Shown one piece after another: positions 13,634-26,116 of a DNA stretch of 64,000 nt. Position 1 is the stretch's first letter. Every line of letters begins with the position of its first letter. The DNA comes from Rallus limicola (Eukaryota > Chordata > Aves > Gruiformes > Rallidae). The notes beneath the pieces were generated by a model, which saw only the letters and a list, made by a program, of their open reading frames with translations, had not been told where the DNA came from and made no database searches. The stretch is from assembly GCA_022605955.1 (NCBI GenBank), contig JAKCOZ010000015.1, positions 7,445,287-7,509,286 of the forward strand, read 5' to 3'. The position numbers and the translations under genes were made by a program.

Positions 13634-13645
13634 TTTTTTTTTTTT
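13634..13645. repeat. Poly-T tract, 12 bases
   Basis: Twelve consecutive T on the + strand inside a T-rich neighbourhood (13619-13645). No retroposon body is recognisable on either side. Confidence 0.85.
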
Positions 13646-15907
13646 AAAGCCCTCTCAGCATTACAAAACTAAATCCCATTTTGCACTGTTCACAGCAGTA
13701 CATTTCAATCCTGACTTGTGGTAGCGTACTGCCATCAGTGAAAGCAGATCACACCTATCTCCATTCGCCTGCAGTAAGAGCGCATTCATGGCTCTGCATC
13801 TTCGAGGTTAGTTCTTCCTGCTCAAAAACACTTGGTAACTTTTTAGCCCCAACAAAAGAGCGAGTGAGCGAGCCCTTTAAAGAAGGGGACATGGGGACTT
13901 CATTAAGCGCTGTGCTATCAGGTTGGTGCACATGGATAGGAGCCCAGCTGCCCCACCACAGCTGCATCAACGGGGCTCAGGGGATCCAAGCCTTGGTTCT
14001 CACCAGCTTCCATTCCTGTTTGCTCCATTTGCATGGTGATCATGAGGCAGGATTGTAAAGGTCAGACGGAGTTGGATGCCAGCTTGGGCAAGAACTCTTC
14101 TCTCTGTACTCCTTAGAGAAATAGAAGCCCAGTTTATATGGCAGTAAGACTAATCCCACAGTGATACTCCTGGTATTTCTACTGCTAATACATTTCATCC
14201 GAGCATTTTCACTTCCAAAAGCAGCATTTGTTCCCAAGCCCTGCAACTCCGGGACTTTGAAACCATAGCATTACACAACTGAAGACATCAGAACAGATGC
14301 CATTTGTCCTCCCCACTATCTGTCTTCACCTCCTTTTGCCCTTGCTTCCTGTGCCAATATAACGTGAAAATTCTCAATGCTCCCAGAGTGCCAGCTGACC
14401 TCTGGACATTACTTCACTTCTTACAGTCCATGGCAGCAAAGCTGGAGTGCACCTACATTCCAGCACGCTCAACTTTGCTTCCTTCTATGTGTGGACTCAT
14501 ATTCCAAGGCCTTTGCCCTGCATTTCCAGCCCCAAACCATTAACGGTTCTTTTGCTGCCACTTTAGTCTCTTCTTGCTCTATAATGTTCAGCATTAGTGT
14601 AAAACATGAGCTGCTGTTCCTCAGCAAGCTAACAGACTATTTAGGTGAGAGTGTGTAGAGGTGAAATAGTTTTTGAAGGAAACAAGATGGGCACAGGAGG
14701 GGAGAAAGAGCAGGTGTGTAACCAACCTCAGACACGTAACACCAGTTTTTGGACGTGTTCCAAGACAACACTGCTCTGGCTTTGTACCTCCAGTTCAAGA
14801 TACGATAATGTGATTTCATTTGGCTACTGTCAAAGAAGTTTATAAACAAATTATTTTTAGCAGTGCTTGAGCTGCTAGCAAAATCTAAATAACGTCCAGT
14901 GAACGGTACTGGCACAAGCAAGTGAAATGACAGTAAGGTTTGCCTGGGACTCAGTACTTCAGTCACTTAACCAGGGCTTGCCTTCTAAGGGGTCAACTCT
15001 AAGTGTTTAAGAAATTCAACATCTTCAGATCTGTAAACCAACACAAGTTTATATGCAATTGGTGTAGAACTGGGTGAAGAGCATCCTTGCAGCCACTCAT
15101 CCATCAACAGCCCATTTCTTCAGTCCTCCGACATCACAAAAGCAATAACATTCCACTCATGGAAACGGCTGAGCTCAAAGATCAAACACTGATGATACTC
15201 CAGAGGCTTCTTTACATATATATTGAAATCTAAAATTCCTTTTCTTTTACAATAAATCAACTGTCCCCATTTGAATAGTCGCTTTAGTTTATGAAATGAT
15301 TTTGATGGATCACTGCTACCTGGTACAATGAGTTCCCAAACTAATCTCGCCTCGTAGAAGGCAGCTCTTCTGGCTAATGATCCCAGAGTCCTAGCCTAGT
15401 CTCCTGCTCAGGATTTCTGCAGATGGGGTGGGTATTCAATCACTGCTGAACAGAGGCCAAGGACAGCAGAGCTACAATAGGGTAAGTCCGTTTTGCTTGA
15501 AAACACACCTGCACATTTGCAAGCTGTACAAAGTTTCTGCTCCACAAATGGCTGCTCAGAGACCTTCACAATTCTGGATCAAGTGCAACTCATTTTCAGC
15601 ACAATTCCCTTTCTAGGCAATCACCAGCTTTTCAGTTTTTAGATAAGATTAGGCATCCCTGCCTTTGCACGGCAGTGAGTTTCTCTACGTGAGAAGCAGG
15701 GAGCTGGCAGGAGGTGGGATAATTTGGGGTATTTCAAGCCTGTCCTGCTTATAGTATAGATACAGAAGTTAGGCCACTATCAAGAGGTGTAACTCCTACA
15801 GCACCACAGCAATATTACCTTAAGTAGTATAATAGACAACAGCAGCAATGACATGGCAATTCCCATGGCAATGTCAGCACAACACATATCTGGTTTTACT
15901 AACGCAC

Positions 15908-15966
15908 CTTAATCTTTCCTTGGGCAACTGAAGCCTTTTCTGCTGCACCTTCACTGCTATAATTAC
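15908..15966 (-). other. Candidate exon (unverified), 59 bases
   Basis: On the - strand a good acceptor-like tract ('ctttctcctcataactcag') precedes a 59-base segment that ends in AAG before 'gtgcgt', an acceptable donor. One frame reads NYSSEGAAEKASVAQGKIK after two leading bases and ends in phase 0; a second frame is also open. Composition looks plausibly coding, but I recognise no protein family. The donor is not ideal, and 'cag|gtaatt' at the left edge could itself be a donor, so the segment may be a chance pairing. Its incoming phase (two bases) fits the one-base overhang of the candidate at 20118-20169, joining through an arginine codon. Confidence 0.13.
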
Positions 15967-17330
15967 CTGAGTTATGAGGAGAAAGTTAGGAGGCATGTCT
16001 ATTAGTGGTGGGTTTTTTCTTTTTAACCTGAAACAGATGTATAGAAGTTTCTTCAAAAGAATTACAAATATCCAAACACAATTAAAGTTAATAGCACAAT
16101 AAATCCCATAACAGAGGATTTAGAGGACATGTGGCCCTTGTTCCTTTCACTCAGAAAGGTGCATACCATACAGATTTACACCACATTAGGACCACCTTTC
16201 ATCTCATTTACACTGACTGCTTCTAGTGAGAGGGCTGAAGACAGGGACATAGCATCCCTAATCCCAAGGTCCAAAGTAGCAGGCTCTGAATTTGATCCAG
16301 AGCTGGCTACATGCGTGGTATCAAGTCTCCAAGCCAGTAGTCTGTGAGTGTGCCTTGAACTGCCGAGATAGTTTCCTCTTCCTGCAAACACCCCCTTGGC
16401 GTTTGTCATACCACACTCCCTAGAAGGCAAAGGGACAGAGGTATCTCTGCTGCAGTGTTTATTCTGCTGCTCAGCAATTTTGCTGTAGCAGAAGCTGGGC
16501 TGCAGCTGTGAGCCAGCAGCCAAGTCATCCTGCCTGAGAAAAAATAAGCAGTCCATATGATTTGTCACCGGGCTGTTTTAGTTTCAGCTTAATATAATTC
16601 AGTATCTTGCACCAAACTTCACCACGCTGAACGGCCTGCACACTGTGCTCATTTGGCCACTAAGTTACACTGATACTGGGTTTCCCCCATTAGCCATATG
16701 GTACTTCTGTTGCCCAACAATTTTGGTTAAGGTCTCCTCAGTGCTTGCAAAGTCAGCGTCAAGCTTCTCCAAAGGCAATATTAATGCAGCATAACTACAA
16801 ATCATGCTACCCCAACGCTGTTGCCAACAAAACTTTATCTTTGAATTCTCCAAGAAAACTCTGAAAAACAAGTAGTTAGTGCTGAAGAAGAAGCATCTCT
16901 GAATTCTATTGCTCTGAATATTGGTCAAGCATGAAGGTTTTGGAGTCCTTCTCTGAAGTAAACTTCATTATGAAAGCTTGACTGCTACAGGAGCTTTGTT
17001 ATTACATCAACCAAACCAAGTATCTTTCAGACAAGTTTAGCTCAGCTACCACACCATAGCAAAAAATGAGAATTTCTCTTTGTTTACAATGCTACACAAG
17101 TTTTCAAAATGCAAAAAAAATCACTAAGCACGGGCCCTAAACCACTGTCCAACTTCCTGAAACCACATCATTCCCAGATACTCCTGGAAGATGACTAATC
17201 AACCCTAAAATTTTAAGGGAGAAAGGTAAATCTTTTGACAGTGAAACCAAAGTTGGCTCTGAAGGTCAATTCCTATAAAAAAACCTTAGTGCAGTACTTC
17301 AAATGCTTGCTGCCTATCAGTCCCAACTAA

Positions 17331-17335
<5 letters not shown>

Positions 17336-17365
<30 letters not shown>
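17336..17365. repeat. (TC)15 microsatellite
   Basis: Thirty bases of perfect TC dinucleotide repeat on the + strand (GA on the -). It is the longest pure dinucleotide array in the window and a likely length-polymorphic marker. On the + strand it is polypyrimidine; on the - strand it is a polypurine tract. Confidence 0.95.
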
Positions 17366-17368
<3 letters not shown>

Positions 17369-20117
17369 TGCCACCCTCGTATTTCAGACTTCTTTCTCCT
17401 TGATGTTGAGGGGCCACAGTAAATTTAGGTCTTTTTCCAGCAAGACAGAAGTCTTCCTACTTACATTAATGTTCTACTTTACTTCAGCAGGCTCAAAAGC
17501 TTTAGACAGCAAATAAGGTTCCTGTCACTGCTTAATATTTCACCACACAGAGAAAGCCCAGGGAAGAGCTGAGGGGGGCTTATGATACTGACTTCAAGCC
17601 TACGGACACTGAACATGATGAATTTTATTTAGAAAACGTAATTAAGGTTTGACAAGATTTAATCAGATGATAGATATTTTTGACCCAAATAATTTTTCCC
17701 ACTGTCAGGCATAGCTTATATTTATTTATCTTCAACAGCTCAGTTAGCTTGGGGTTTTTTTTTCAATCCCCAGACCAGCTTCAGCTGCTCTCGGTCCTTT
17801 CACAGAGTGCACTGCACCTCACTACAGACTCAAGTCACATCTAGGCTCAAGAGCAATCTTCACCCTCGCACTCATTTTCACTCACTTCAACCAGACACAT
17901 ATTAGAAGCACAATGAGCAAGAATGTTACCATCAAAAACCCAACAATTAAGTCATTCAGTTAAAACAAGTTAGTACCACATTTGTTATATCACTTACTAG
18001 GGATTGTTTACTTTCTGGGATATTACACATGGAAATGTCCCTGTGGAAGCATTGAACTTTTTCACCTTATCTCTTCAGAATTACTGAAAGGTGAAAAGAT
18101 AGTTACTGAACACCATGACTTCCAGTTCCAGGTTTTAAGAGGATACTCAATGTACAGGGAATCTTTAAGCTGTAATATATTAGACATCATCCTATATAAA
18201 TTTCATGTGTCAAATCACAAGCACTTGTAGGTAGCGCAGACCAAGATACAGAGAAGAGACTTCAGTCCAACTTTCATGCCCAAGGATTAATACGGTATAA
18301 AAATGTCAACAGTCCATGAAGTAGGAACCTTTGTCTGTACTTTTTGACAGACACCTGGAAACTGAGAGCCTGAGAGCATCCAGTATTCCCAGGGAAGGAC
18401 AATTCACATGCAGAAAGGAGGTCAGGGCAGCCAGACTGGTTGTACACACCATCAGGTATGCAGCTACGTTTGCTTGCAGATGAATTGATGTAGCAATATG
18501 GGGAGTTTATCTGGATTGGTTCTAAATATATTTTGAAAAACTAAGGGAAAAATTAAGGGATAGGACAAAAAGCGAGATATTCGAGACATTTAAAGGTGAA
18601 GAAAAGTATGTGCAGGTAAAGCCAGAGTCAAATGCATTTTCCTACACAGCAAATCTTTCCTTCTTAATGTATTATTTGTGGCTTATAAAAGGAGATAGCT
18701 AGAGGAAAGAAACCTCTATAACAGTGCTCACAGTGTGGTTACTCAACAGATCACCACAGACTTCTGGAAAGTGTGAGGTCCTCTGGATGCATTGCTCAAC
18801 TCCATGGTAAGAGCCTTTGAGAAAGCATATAGAAAATACAGAAGATGAGGTCAGAGAGTTTAAGTATACCCATAAACAAACATTCTAACCCAGGGCTGGG
18901 TTTATGTTTTACTACATGTAGGAAAATTACACAAGCGTTACAATTAACTGCTTAAGCTATACAAGTGCTGAAGCACTGTAACACTTTGATCCCACTTCTC
19001 AAATGCCAACACCAACTTGAAAGGCCAAGAAAACTAAAAAGACAAAGAAGTAACATGCCTCCCCTCATTCAGTGTCGCCGAAGGGAGGCTAGAGAAGCAG
19101 CTGATACAGCACAGAACACAAGCAGTACGATAACCACAACCAAAAGTGCTTGTTAGTAAGAGATGAGAACATTTTGACAGAAAATGAAGAGATATTGTCT
19201 AATTTTGAAATATGTCTCTGACTTCAGTACATGTATCTCGCCCCTTGCTTTCACAGCACTACCATGCAGCACTTAAAATGCAATTCCAAATCACAGCAAG
19301 GTAAATTCAGTTCTGCGAATCTACAGCATGATTTTATTCATTTGCTACCAGGATTTACAGCAAACAGAAAGGAAAGGACGTGGCAAGTTCCCGTAAGCAG
19401 ATGAAAGAACACGGTGCCTACTTGTTTTCACTTCCACAGGCTGTGACTATAATAGTTTGAGTGCTTATTTTCCATACTCGTTACTCAAAGATAGTCTTGT
19501 GATACACACCTACAGCATTATTAAGTTTGATGATTTCATTCCTGACATTTAAACTTCCTGCTAGTAAAGGACTAGCAGCATTTCTGCTTTGTTTGTTTCT
19601 AGTAAGTTAACTCATGGAGTCGCATGCCCCAGCTCACAGCACACGAGATGACGGCTGCATGGCACTGCTTTCCCATCTCCTGAATGAGATTATTCACAGG
19701 CAAATAGCTCAATGGAATTAACACATACCACTAGTGACAAGGCATAATTTCGTTAGTCAACCATGTCAAGGTTAGTACAGGTCATTACATTGAGGTTTGC
19801 TGATCATTTCTGCTTTCAATTAAATGTGCATAAATGAATCTCAGCTTACACCAATGTCTTGTTAAATTCCAACACTTATAATAGCACTTAATTGCTTTTA
19901 CCCTAAAGAGAAAGCAGTAAGAGGATTGCATTCATCACAATTTGTCAGGTAGTCATAATACTATAGAACTCTTATTTTTTTATTAAAAGGAGACAAGATA
20001 CTGTATTATATTCAGCGTTGATCTCAAAGTCACAGTATTTAAAGATTCGTTTTTGCATTAATGCAAGTGGTAATACGAACAAATGAATACCTAGCTGGTG
20101 GATTACACCCCTCTTAC

Positions 20118-20169
20118 GCATCTTCTTGCATTTCTCTTCTCTTTGCTGTTCAGTTTTCATATTAAAAAC
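20118..20169 (-). other. Candidate exon (unverified), 52 bases
   Basis: Read on the - strand, a long pyrimidine run ('tttctctttcccctctaag') leads to 'cagtctgtag'. A 52-base open segment follows and ends in ATGC before 'gtaagagg', a strong donor match. Frame 0 reads VFNMKTEQQREEKCKKM plus one base. It is charged and helix-like and could pass for a coiled-coil segment. The stronger AG just upstream (after 'aagcag') would bring stops into all frames, which counts against a coding exon. No family is recognised. Confidence 0.14.
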
Positions 20170-20634
20170 CTACAGACTGCTTAGAGGGGAAAGAGAAAAA
20201 CAGAAAGAACAGCCTGGAGACAGGAGAGAGCAGATTTCACTGCAACTGCAAGTCTGAAACCAGGCTAGGGCTGCAGGGAGCGGGTGTAGAAGGGGTTAAG
20301 GCATATTTCTGCCTTTCCAATCTCCAACTTCTAAATAAAAACAGAATTCACAACTTTTTATTCTAAAAACATCTGACTGAGCTTGAATGTGTTTTCCCTG
20401 TGAAGATTAGTGTAAGGAGAGCATTGTCAGGACAAAGCTGGCACAGGCTGGTTGGATCTGGACCCCAACTCAGGATCTCATCAGCTTGCTCAGACGACAC
20501 AAAGATTCAACCATACTGTGTCAGCTGAAACACTCCTGACAGCTATCAGGTGGCTCTTCGAGATGTTTCCAGGGAACTTGGGCAATGGGGTTTATACAGA
20601 GATAGTGACAAAAGTAGAAAGCTTGGAAGATACA

Positions 20635-20750
20635 AGGGATAAAATGTTTAACTAAAAAAGAGGAGATTTAGAGTAGATATCGAGAAGAAATTCATCCCTG
20701 TGATGGTGAGAGGCCCTGGCACAGGGTGCCCAGAGAAGATGGGGCTATGC
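20635..20750 (+). mobile_element. Short, diverged CR1 LINE fragment, + strand
   Basis: The + strand matches a short internal part of the CR1 3' region. 'gaggagatttagagtagata' is followed by 'aagaaattcatccctgtgat', 'ggccctggcacagggtgccc' and 'agagaag'. The same order is seen at about 3610-3680 in the longer copy. Both ends are truncated: there is no 3' UTR or terminal octamer repeat, and the match fades beyond about 20750. No coding capacity remains. Edges are uncertain by a few tens of bases, because the left boundary merges gradually into unique sequence. Confidence 0.75.
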
Positions 20751-22347
20751 CATTTGCATTAGCAAAGACATTTGCATAAAAATCAATCCCTTCAAAGTAG
20801 GGGAAATACTTTCAATACCAAATTCCTAGCTTTCCACTTCTGATGTTCTTGCCTAACTGACCCTGTGGCACATTCTAACAGAAAGATACATACAGTTTCA
20901 CTAGACATGGGTCTCTTCATCGCCCCAGGAGTAAGACCAAAACCCCCACTTGGCTGACTGGAAGCAAATCTCAAGCACATGGCCATCCCAGCTGTGGGTG
21001 AAGACCACAAGTCAGGCTTGCACAGACAGGGTCCTGTGGGCATGCCACCTCCCAGTTCTGCTCTGCTCATCCTTAATTCTCATTCTGAAGGCTGAAAGAC
21101 CTGAAGGGCTTTCCCTTCCAAGCATTATGTGCTCTGCATGGCTCAATTTCCAGAAAAGCTGTTAGAAGTTTCAAAATATTTACTTTTACTGTTTTTTGCT
21201 GCTGTTATCCTAAGAACAAACACTCAGAAGGACTCATAAAACTCTCGGTTCTAAAAGAGCTTCTCCATACAGAGATGCTGCAAAGCATGTTACCAGAGCA
21301 TCCATAGAAAAATTAGAATATGAATACATAGCCATGATACAAAAAATATTTCATCCATAGCTCTGCAAAATGCTCCAAACTGCAGTCTGGGTGCTTTTCC
21401 ACCCAAACAAGCTGTTAGTAGCTTGAGATAAAGTTTTGTTCATCTTGGGCCCTAAAAAAGTGTACAAATCACAAAAAAAAATCCTGATGTTAGAGAAGGA
21501 TAAACCATATATTTCTGTGGCAGCCTGATTTATGTTTTAGCACTCACGATGTGTTGATCCGTGGATGAGTGTGTAACATTACATAAACACCAATCCATAG
21601 CAGTGACAGAGTGATTAAAAATAACACTCCGCTACAGGAGCCTGCAAGATAACAGCAAACTCTCACACACATCAAGCACCGTCTCAGGAGCTCAGGATGA
21701 TCCTGGCTCCTGGGAGGAAGAGCGCCATGCCTACATAACGTGGAGTCAGAAGGCTGTACACCCAGCAGGCTTCTTCAAAAGGGAAGTAGAAAGAAACTGA
21801 TGCTCCTCAATTCCTCAGGTTCACATTTAATTTGGCTGATGACGCACCACTCGTGATTTCCACTGGCCACATATTTTTTAATGGGCATGATAAAAAACGG
21901 AACAAATCTGGAAGGTGTTTGGAACAAAAAAAAACCCTATATTTCTATCACAACAAGAGTGTGTGCCATGAAACAGGTGCTCTGTTACAGGTCACAGCAC
22001 TGCTGAGACCTCTCTACCAACAGGCACATAAAAATCAAGTTATTAAAATTTTCCACTATAAAGTGCCATTAATAATGTTATTATTCAAGTATTATTAAGA
22101 ATCACCAGAAAGTATGTGGAACATAAAGAGCGCTTTAATATACACGTACACACAGTGCAGCCGCAGCAGGGGAGTTTCTAAAGCTGCTGCTTATTTTTAA
22201 CACCTTATGCCTGCCATGGCAAGACTTTCCTATTTCTCCCTACATCAACCACCATCAGTCCCCTGAACCATTCACCTGTCCAGGAACCATCATCTCATGT
22301 TGTTTGGCTCAACTATATTTACTGGGAGTTTTCAGCTTTCTCTGTAG

Positions 22348-22400
22348 ACTCTTTATTCATAGACATTGCAATTGTCGTGCTGCTGCAGCAGCAATTGCAG
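22348..22400 (+). other. Candidate exon (unverified), 53 bases, + strand
   Basis: The + strand has a strong acceptor-like tract ('gttttcagctttctctgtag') and, 53 bases on, a near-perfect donor ('gcag|gtgagt'). Two of three frames are open: one reads LFIHRHCNCRAAAAAIAG, the other SLFIDIAIVVLLQQQLQ. The alanine or glutamine runs come from a CTG/CAG palindrome inside the segment and not from coding constraint. The splice-site pair is among the best in the window, but the peptide resembles nothing I know. It is on the strand opposite to most other candidates. Confidence 0.13.
22367..22399. repeat. Nested palindrome / hairpin
   Basis: A perfect 16-base palindrome 'tgctgctgcagcagca' occupies 22378-22393. 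Outside it 'tgcaat' (22367-22372) pairs with 'attgca' (22394-22399), leaving a five-base bulge on the left arm (22373-22377). A transcript could fold a six-pair stem with a TGCA loop, then the bulge, then six more pairs. The stem is too short for a microRNA precursor. It directly abuts a strong donor-like site on the + strand. Confidence 0.8.
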
Positions 22401-22739
22401 GTGAGTTACAAGCCTACACCAGGGCACCACTTCTTATTATATTCATTCACCAATGCAAAGAGCTTATTCTTGTGCAAAGCACCACAACTTACGTAGCAGC
22501 TGGTCCATCCGATATAGTCAACATAGGTCCAAGGGCAGCAAAAATCTGTTAATTCTCATTGTCCTGCATGTTACAGGAGTGACATCCTCAAACACCATCC
22601 AAAATGTGGTTATGTAAACTCCTTTCTACTCCCTGCTCACTTTTACCCACCCATGGGAACTGCAGATACACGCTCTACCACGCAATTGTGATACAAGTTG
22701 GGAAGCCAATCAGTTAAACCTCACTTTTTGAATGCTCAC

Positions 22740-22781
22740 CTGGAACTTGGCTCCACGCTGTCGAACCATCACAACTTCATC
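22740..22781 (-). other. Candidate exon (unverified), 42 bases
   Basis: On the - strand a 42-base segment ends in TTCCAG before 'gtgagc', an excellent donor. Its only open frame reads DEVVMVRQRGAKFQ in phase 0 at both ends; an in-frame TAG lies immediately upstream, so the exon would have to begin exactly there. The required acceptor ('aaaaacacatag') has a poor pyrimidine tract, the nearest good one lying about 30 bases further away. This weakness makes a chance match likely. Confidence 0.12.
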
Positions 22782-25375
22782 CTATGTGTTTTTGCTCCCG
22801 CACGTGTTTGAATGGAGCAAAGCAGGGCAGGGCAGTAATCCCAAGAAACAAAGCCTGAACTCCTCGCTAAAAATGTGACATGAAAGGCTTGAGAAATACC
22901 ACAAGGGATTTCCTGTTCAACACGTGCCACAAGCAGAAAGGGTAACATGGCAATGCTGCATGGATAAACTCAGAGTTTGATGGGGATTCAGTGAATAATT
23001 ATGTTCTGAGAAGAGTTAACAGAAAAAGTACATCTTATGTCACCCAGTGATGTTGTGCACTGTCATGATACAGGTATGCTTCATATATATGCATATATAC
23101 AAATATGTGCTCTGAGAGACCCCCATGTACTGCTCCTCTCTGCCAGAAGCACGCCTTTAAATTGGGTCAATGTTGTTCTTTCTAAGGAAAGGTTCTTCAT
23201 TCAAATGATCTAGCTCAGTAAAATAATAAGGACGTAAAATAATTGCAGATTTTAATCAAGTGTAAGTCTACATAGCAGAAACAAACCCCAGCTTAAGCAA
23301 TCTGTGTAACAGGGCAATCACTTCTGCTAGCACAGGGTTAACAAAAGCCTCTTCCTTCACGAGGAGCGGAAGCCTATTCTTCTGGGCACTCATAGCTACA
23401 ATCACCACTTGGAAAAGAGCTCAGCATATATTTGAATATATTACCATTAGCTTCTGCAAGGAAGGACACTGCAGATCATAACCTTATTTTTATTAGCTTC
23501 AGACAAGTTTCCCAGTATTCCAAGAATCTTTGTCATAACTATACCAAAAGGAATCCGTACTTGCACTCAACCATCATATATGAGCTAGAAGCACACAAAA
23601 AAGCTTCCAAGTTCAGGGTAGGTCAGAGCCCAGAGTGTTCTGAGCCCATCTCTAGCTCAAGTCTTAGTCAAAGTGCTGTCCAAGTGCCACTTTGGCCACT
23701 CTGGGCCTGGTGTCGCAGGAGCAGCACACCCAGCCCCTCTGCAGCAGTGCCAAGGGTAGGCTTCCCAGCAGAACTGGGGAAGGCTGCGCTTCCTGACACG
23801 TACCCACGCCTGATCTCACATACACAAACCAACCTAAATTACAAAGGGGCCAGCAGCTGCCTGGGACTCACTGTCCCACAAGGTTGGCTCAATACGGCAC
23901 CAAGCATGCAAAATGCTCCTCACTCCACTTTTTGGGGCTGACCTAAAATACATAATTAAGCAAAACCATGTTTGAAATAACAAAGGTCCTCCACGGTGTT
24001 ACCACAAGCACCAGGTACAATCAGAACTAATACAGCCCTTCTCTAGCACGTTTTCCCACCATAGCTCATTGCATGCTCACAAGCTCATACAGCATCATTC
24101 CTGCAAGAGAACCACTGACTCCCTGTGACGGCGACAGCGTCAGCTATCGACCTATCACTTCCCACAATCAACTTCATAGATGGGTGAGCTTCACATACAC
24201 AAATTGGAAGCGATCTGTTGTCAGTCCCCACGTCCCACAGGGCTCCTTTTTCTGAAGTGCAGACATGAGTTTTCCTTGCCCGGTTCAACATACGGGGAGC
24301 TTACATAAAGAGCTGCTGTGTTTCCGCGTGATACTCCTGCCACTTTGTGACAGGAAGCGCGCTCTGCTCCACGGCTCATTTCCTGAGCAGGAGTCAAAAG
24401 CAGCAGAGCCAGCAAAGTAAGGAGAAGATGGTCTAAATCCTTGTTAATTCTACCTGCTCTTAATATCAAAATATACCTCTTTAAAATGATTAATGTTCAA
24501 GTCAAGCGAGTCAGAACTAAGGGATAAAAGAGAACAGAAGTGAATATACAGAGATGCCACTGAAGATCCAGTGCACTGTACCAAAGTCAAGTTAAATAAA
24601 ACATTAACATCTCGTTTCCCAGATGACATTTTACTTAACACCATGCCAGAGAGAAAAAATTAAGTATTTGTCTATAGGATATTCTGTGACTCATGGACAA
24701 TTCAGTTTGGGACTGGAGGAGTAAGAGGCAGGATATACAAATCCTCCTGAAACCAGGGGTGCAATGTTGTATTTTATTTGAACAGGTTAAAGCCACAGTG
24801 TGCCCTACTCACATAGGTCTCTAAGAGGTAAGTAACACTGCTCCAGGACTTAAACATGGGACTCGAAGAGGTGTCCAAACTAAGTCCCTCTGCTTCAGTC
24901 TGAGCTTTCTATGGTGACTTCCACAGTACCAAGCCAGCATCTTCTGTCTGCAGCAGCTCTCCTTGGAAAACTGAGTCCATTTCCTGAGCATTAGATCAAT
25001 GCCTTCTCTAGTGGCTCATTTCTGTCTTTGTCTGTTCTCTGTAGATCAGAAAAACTGCACCACTCATCACTTTGCATAGACTTGGGATCGAAAAAAGCCC
25101 AAAACCAAGCACCAAAGCACAAGAACCAAGCCACACCAGCTGCCTTCTGCATACAGGTCTGCAGGCAGAAAACGCAGTCTCTCTTCAAAGGTTCTGTTAA
25201 TTTTCATTTGTCCTAAATCCCCAAATTGAACAATAAAAGCAAGGAAATAACAGTCAGTGGCATGCACCTCATAGGCTGTCTCTAACCATCAGTTTTATAA
25301 CACTCACTATTACGTAAGGGTGAGCACATCTCTAACCAGAAGGTGGACAGCTCGAGCTGCTAAATCCTAACACAA

Positions 25376-25436
25376 ACATACTAATACTAAACCACAAAAA
25401 GCCCACCCCACCCCCAGCCCAAAAATACCAAACCCA
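25376..25436 (+). repeat. A/C-rich low-complexity block
   Basis: About 60 bases of the + strand are almost free of G and T, with runs such as 'ccaccccacccccagcccaa' and CCAAA motifs. On the - strand this is GT-rich and resembles the blocks at 13.2 and 50.6 kb in reverse orientation. It is probably a degenerate simple repeat. Confidence 0.6.
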
Positions 25437-25989
25437 AAAGCCTCAGAGCTGCCAAACAAGAGATTTTTGGAAGACAAAGGCTATTCCTCCCAGGAAAGGA
25501 AACCTTCCAGACCTTGAACCTAACAGCTATTGCCCAAAATATTAAGACATTTAAGAACACCTTGTGCTTTGACCTTCACAAATGGACAACACTGCTGTTT
25601 AGTACTATGGTCTGCTTTGTTTAAGCTTCCTGAAGTAGCCAGCCCCTGACCTTGCCAGAAAGTAAGGTATTGAAAGTTCCCCTGCTGAAAGAGAAATGAA
25701 AACCACTAGAAATCACCCATTACACAGTATCACCTTTTCCTTCTTTGTGCTCCTGTCATCCTGTTTCCCCTAAGAGTGCTGACATCAGCCCTTGACAGTT
25801 TTCCTCCTCGGATTCCTTCTCAATCAAGCTGCCACGAATCCTTCTCTCTCGATGGGAAGCAGATCAATTTCTGACAGTTGCTAGCATGGGGTAAGTCTCT
25901 GTTACCGATAACACAAAGCTGGCAAAACATGTTGCAAGGCCAGTTGCTTCGCCAAGGTATCACTTCCATCCCCAGCCCTGCATCCTTAC

Positions 25990-26116
25990 CTCACTGCCTC
26001 ATCTTCAGCATTAAGTGCTTCAAACACCAGGAGATGGGCATGCTGCGTGTGCTCAGCTTTTGGCTTTGGTTTGGCTTTATTAACCCAGTGAAACACGTTC
26101 AAATGTGCTTCCTCAG
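25990..26116 (-). other. Candidate exon (unverified), 127 bases
   Basis: This is the only exon candidate of ordinary vertebrate exon length. On the - strand a fair acceptor ('tctgcttaacatgactgcag', including a branch-point-like 'cttaac') precedes 127 bases ending in GTGAG before 'gtaagg', a near-ideal donor. Only one frame is open. It enters with two bases, encodes 41 residues and leaves with two bases; it includes VNKAKPKPKAEHTQH and LLVFEALNAEDEAV. The frame stays open upstream as far as 26414 (141 codons in all) without any ATG before 26128. I recognise no family, and frames this long occur several times by chance in 64 kb. Confidence 0.16.

Larger units (their letters stand above)
11589..20634. 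other. Non-coding unique sequence, no gene recognised
   Basis: No gene is recognised. The stretch holds a G-run block (13216-13239), a 12-base T run (13634-13645) and a (TC)n microsatellite (17336-17365). The longest frames are 130-134 codons (13196-13600 +, 16176-16568 -). The first runs straight through the GT-rich low-complexity block and is not credible. Two - strand exon candidates (15908-15966 and 20118-20169) are listed separately. Confidence 0.6.

Noticed and set aside
23432..23941. 169-codon + strand frame
   Set aside because: It is the longest ATG frame, but has no domain, signal peptide or splice/initiation support, and length is within chance expectation for 64 kb on six frames.
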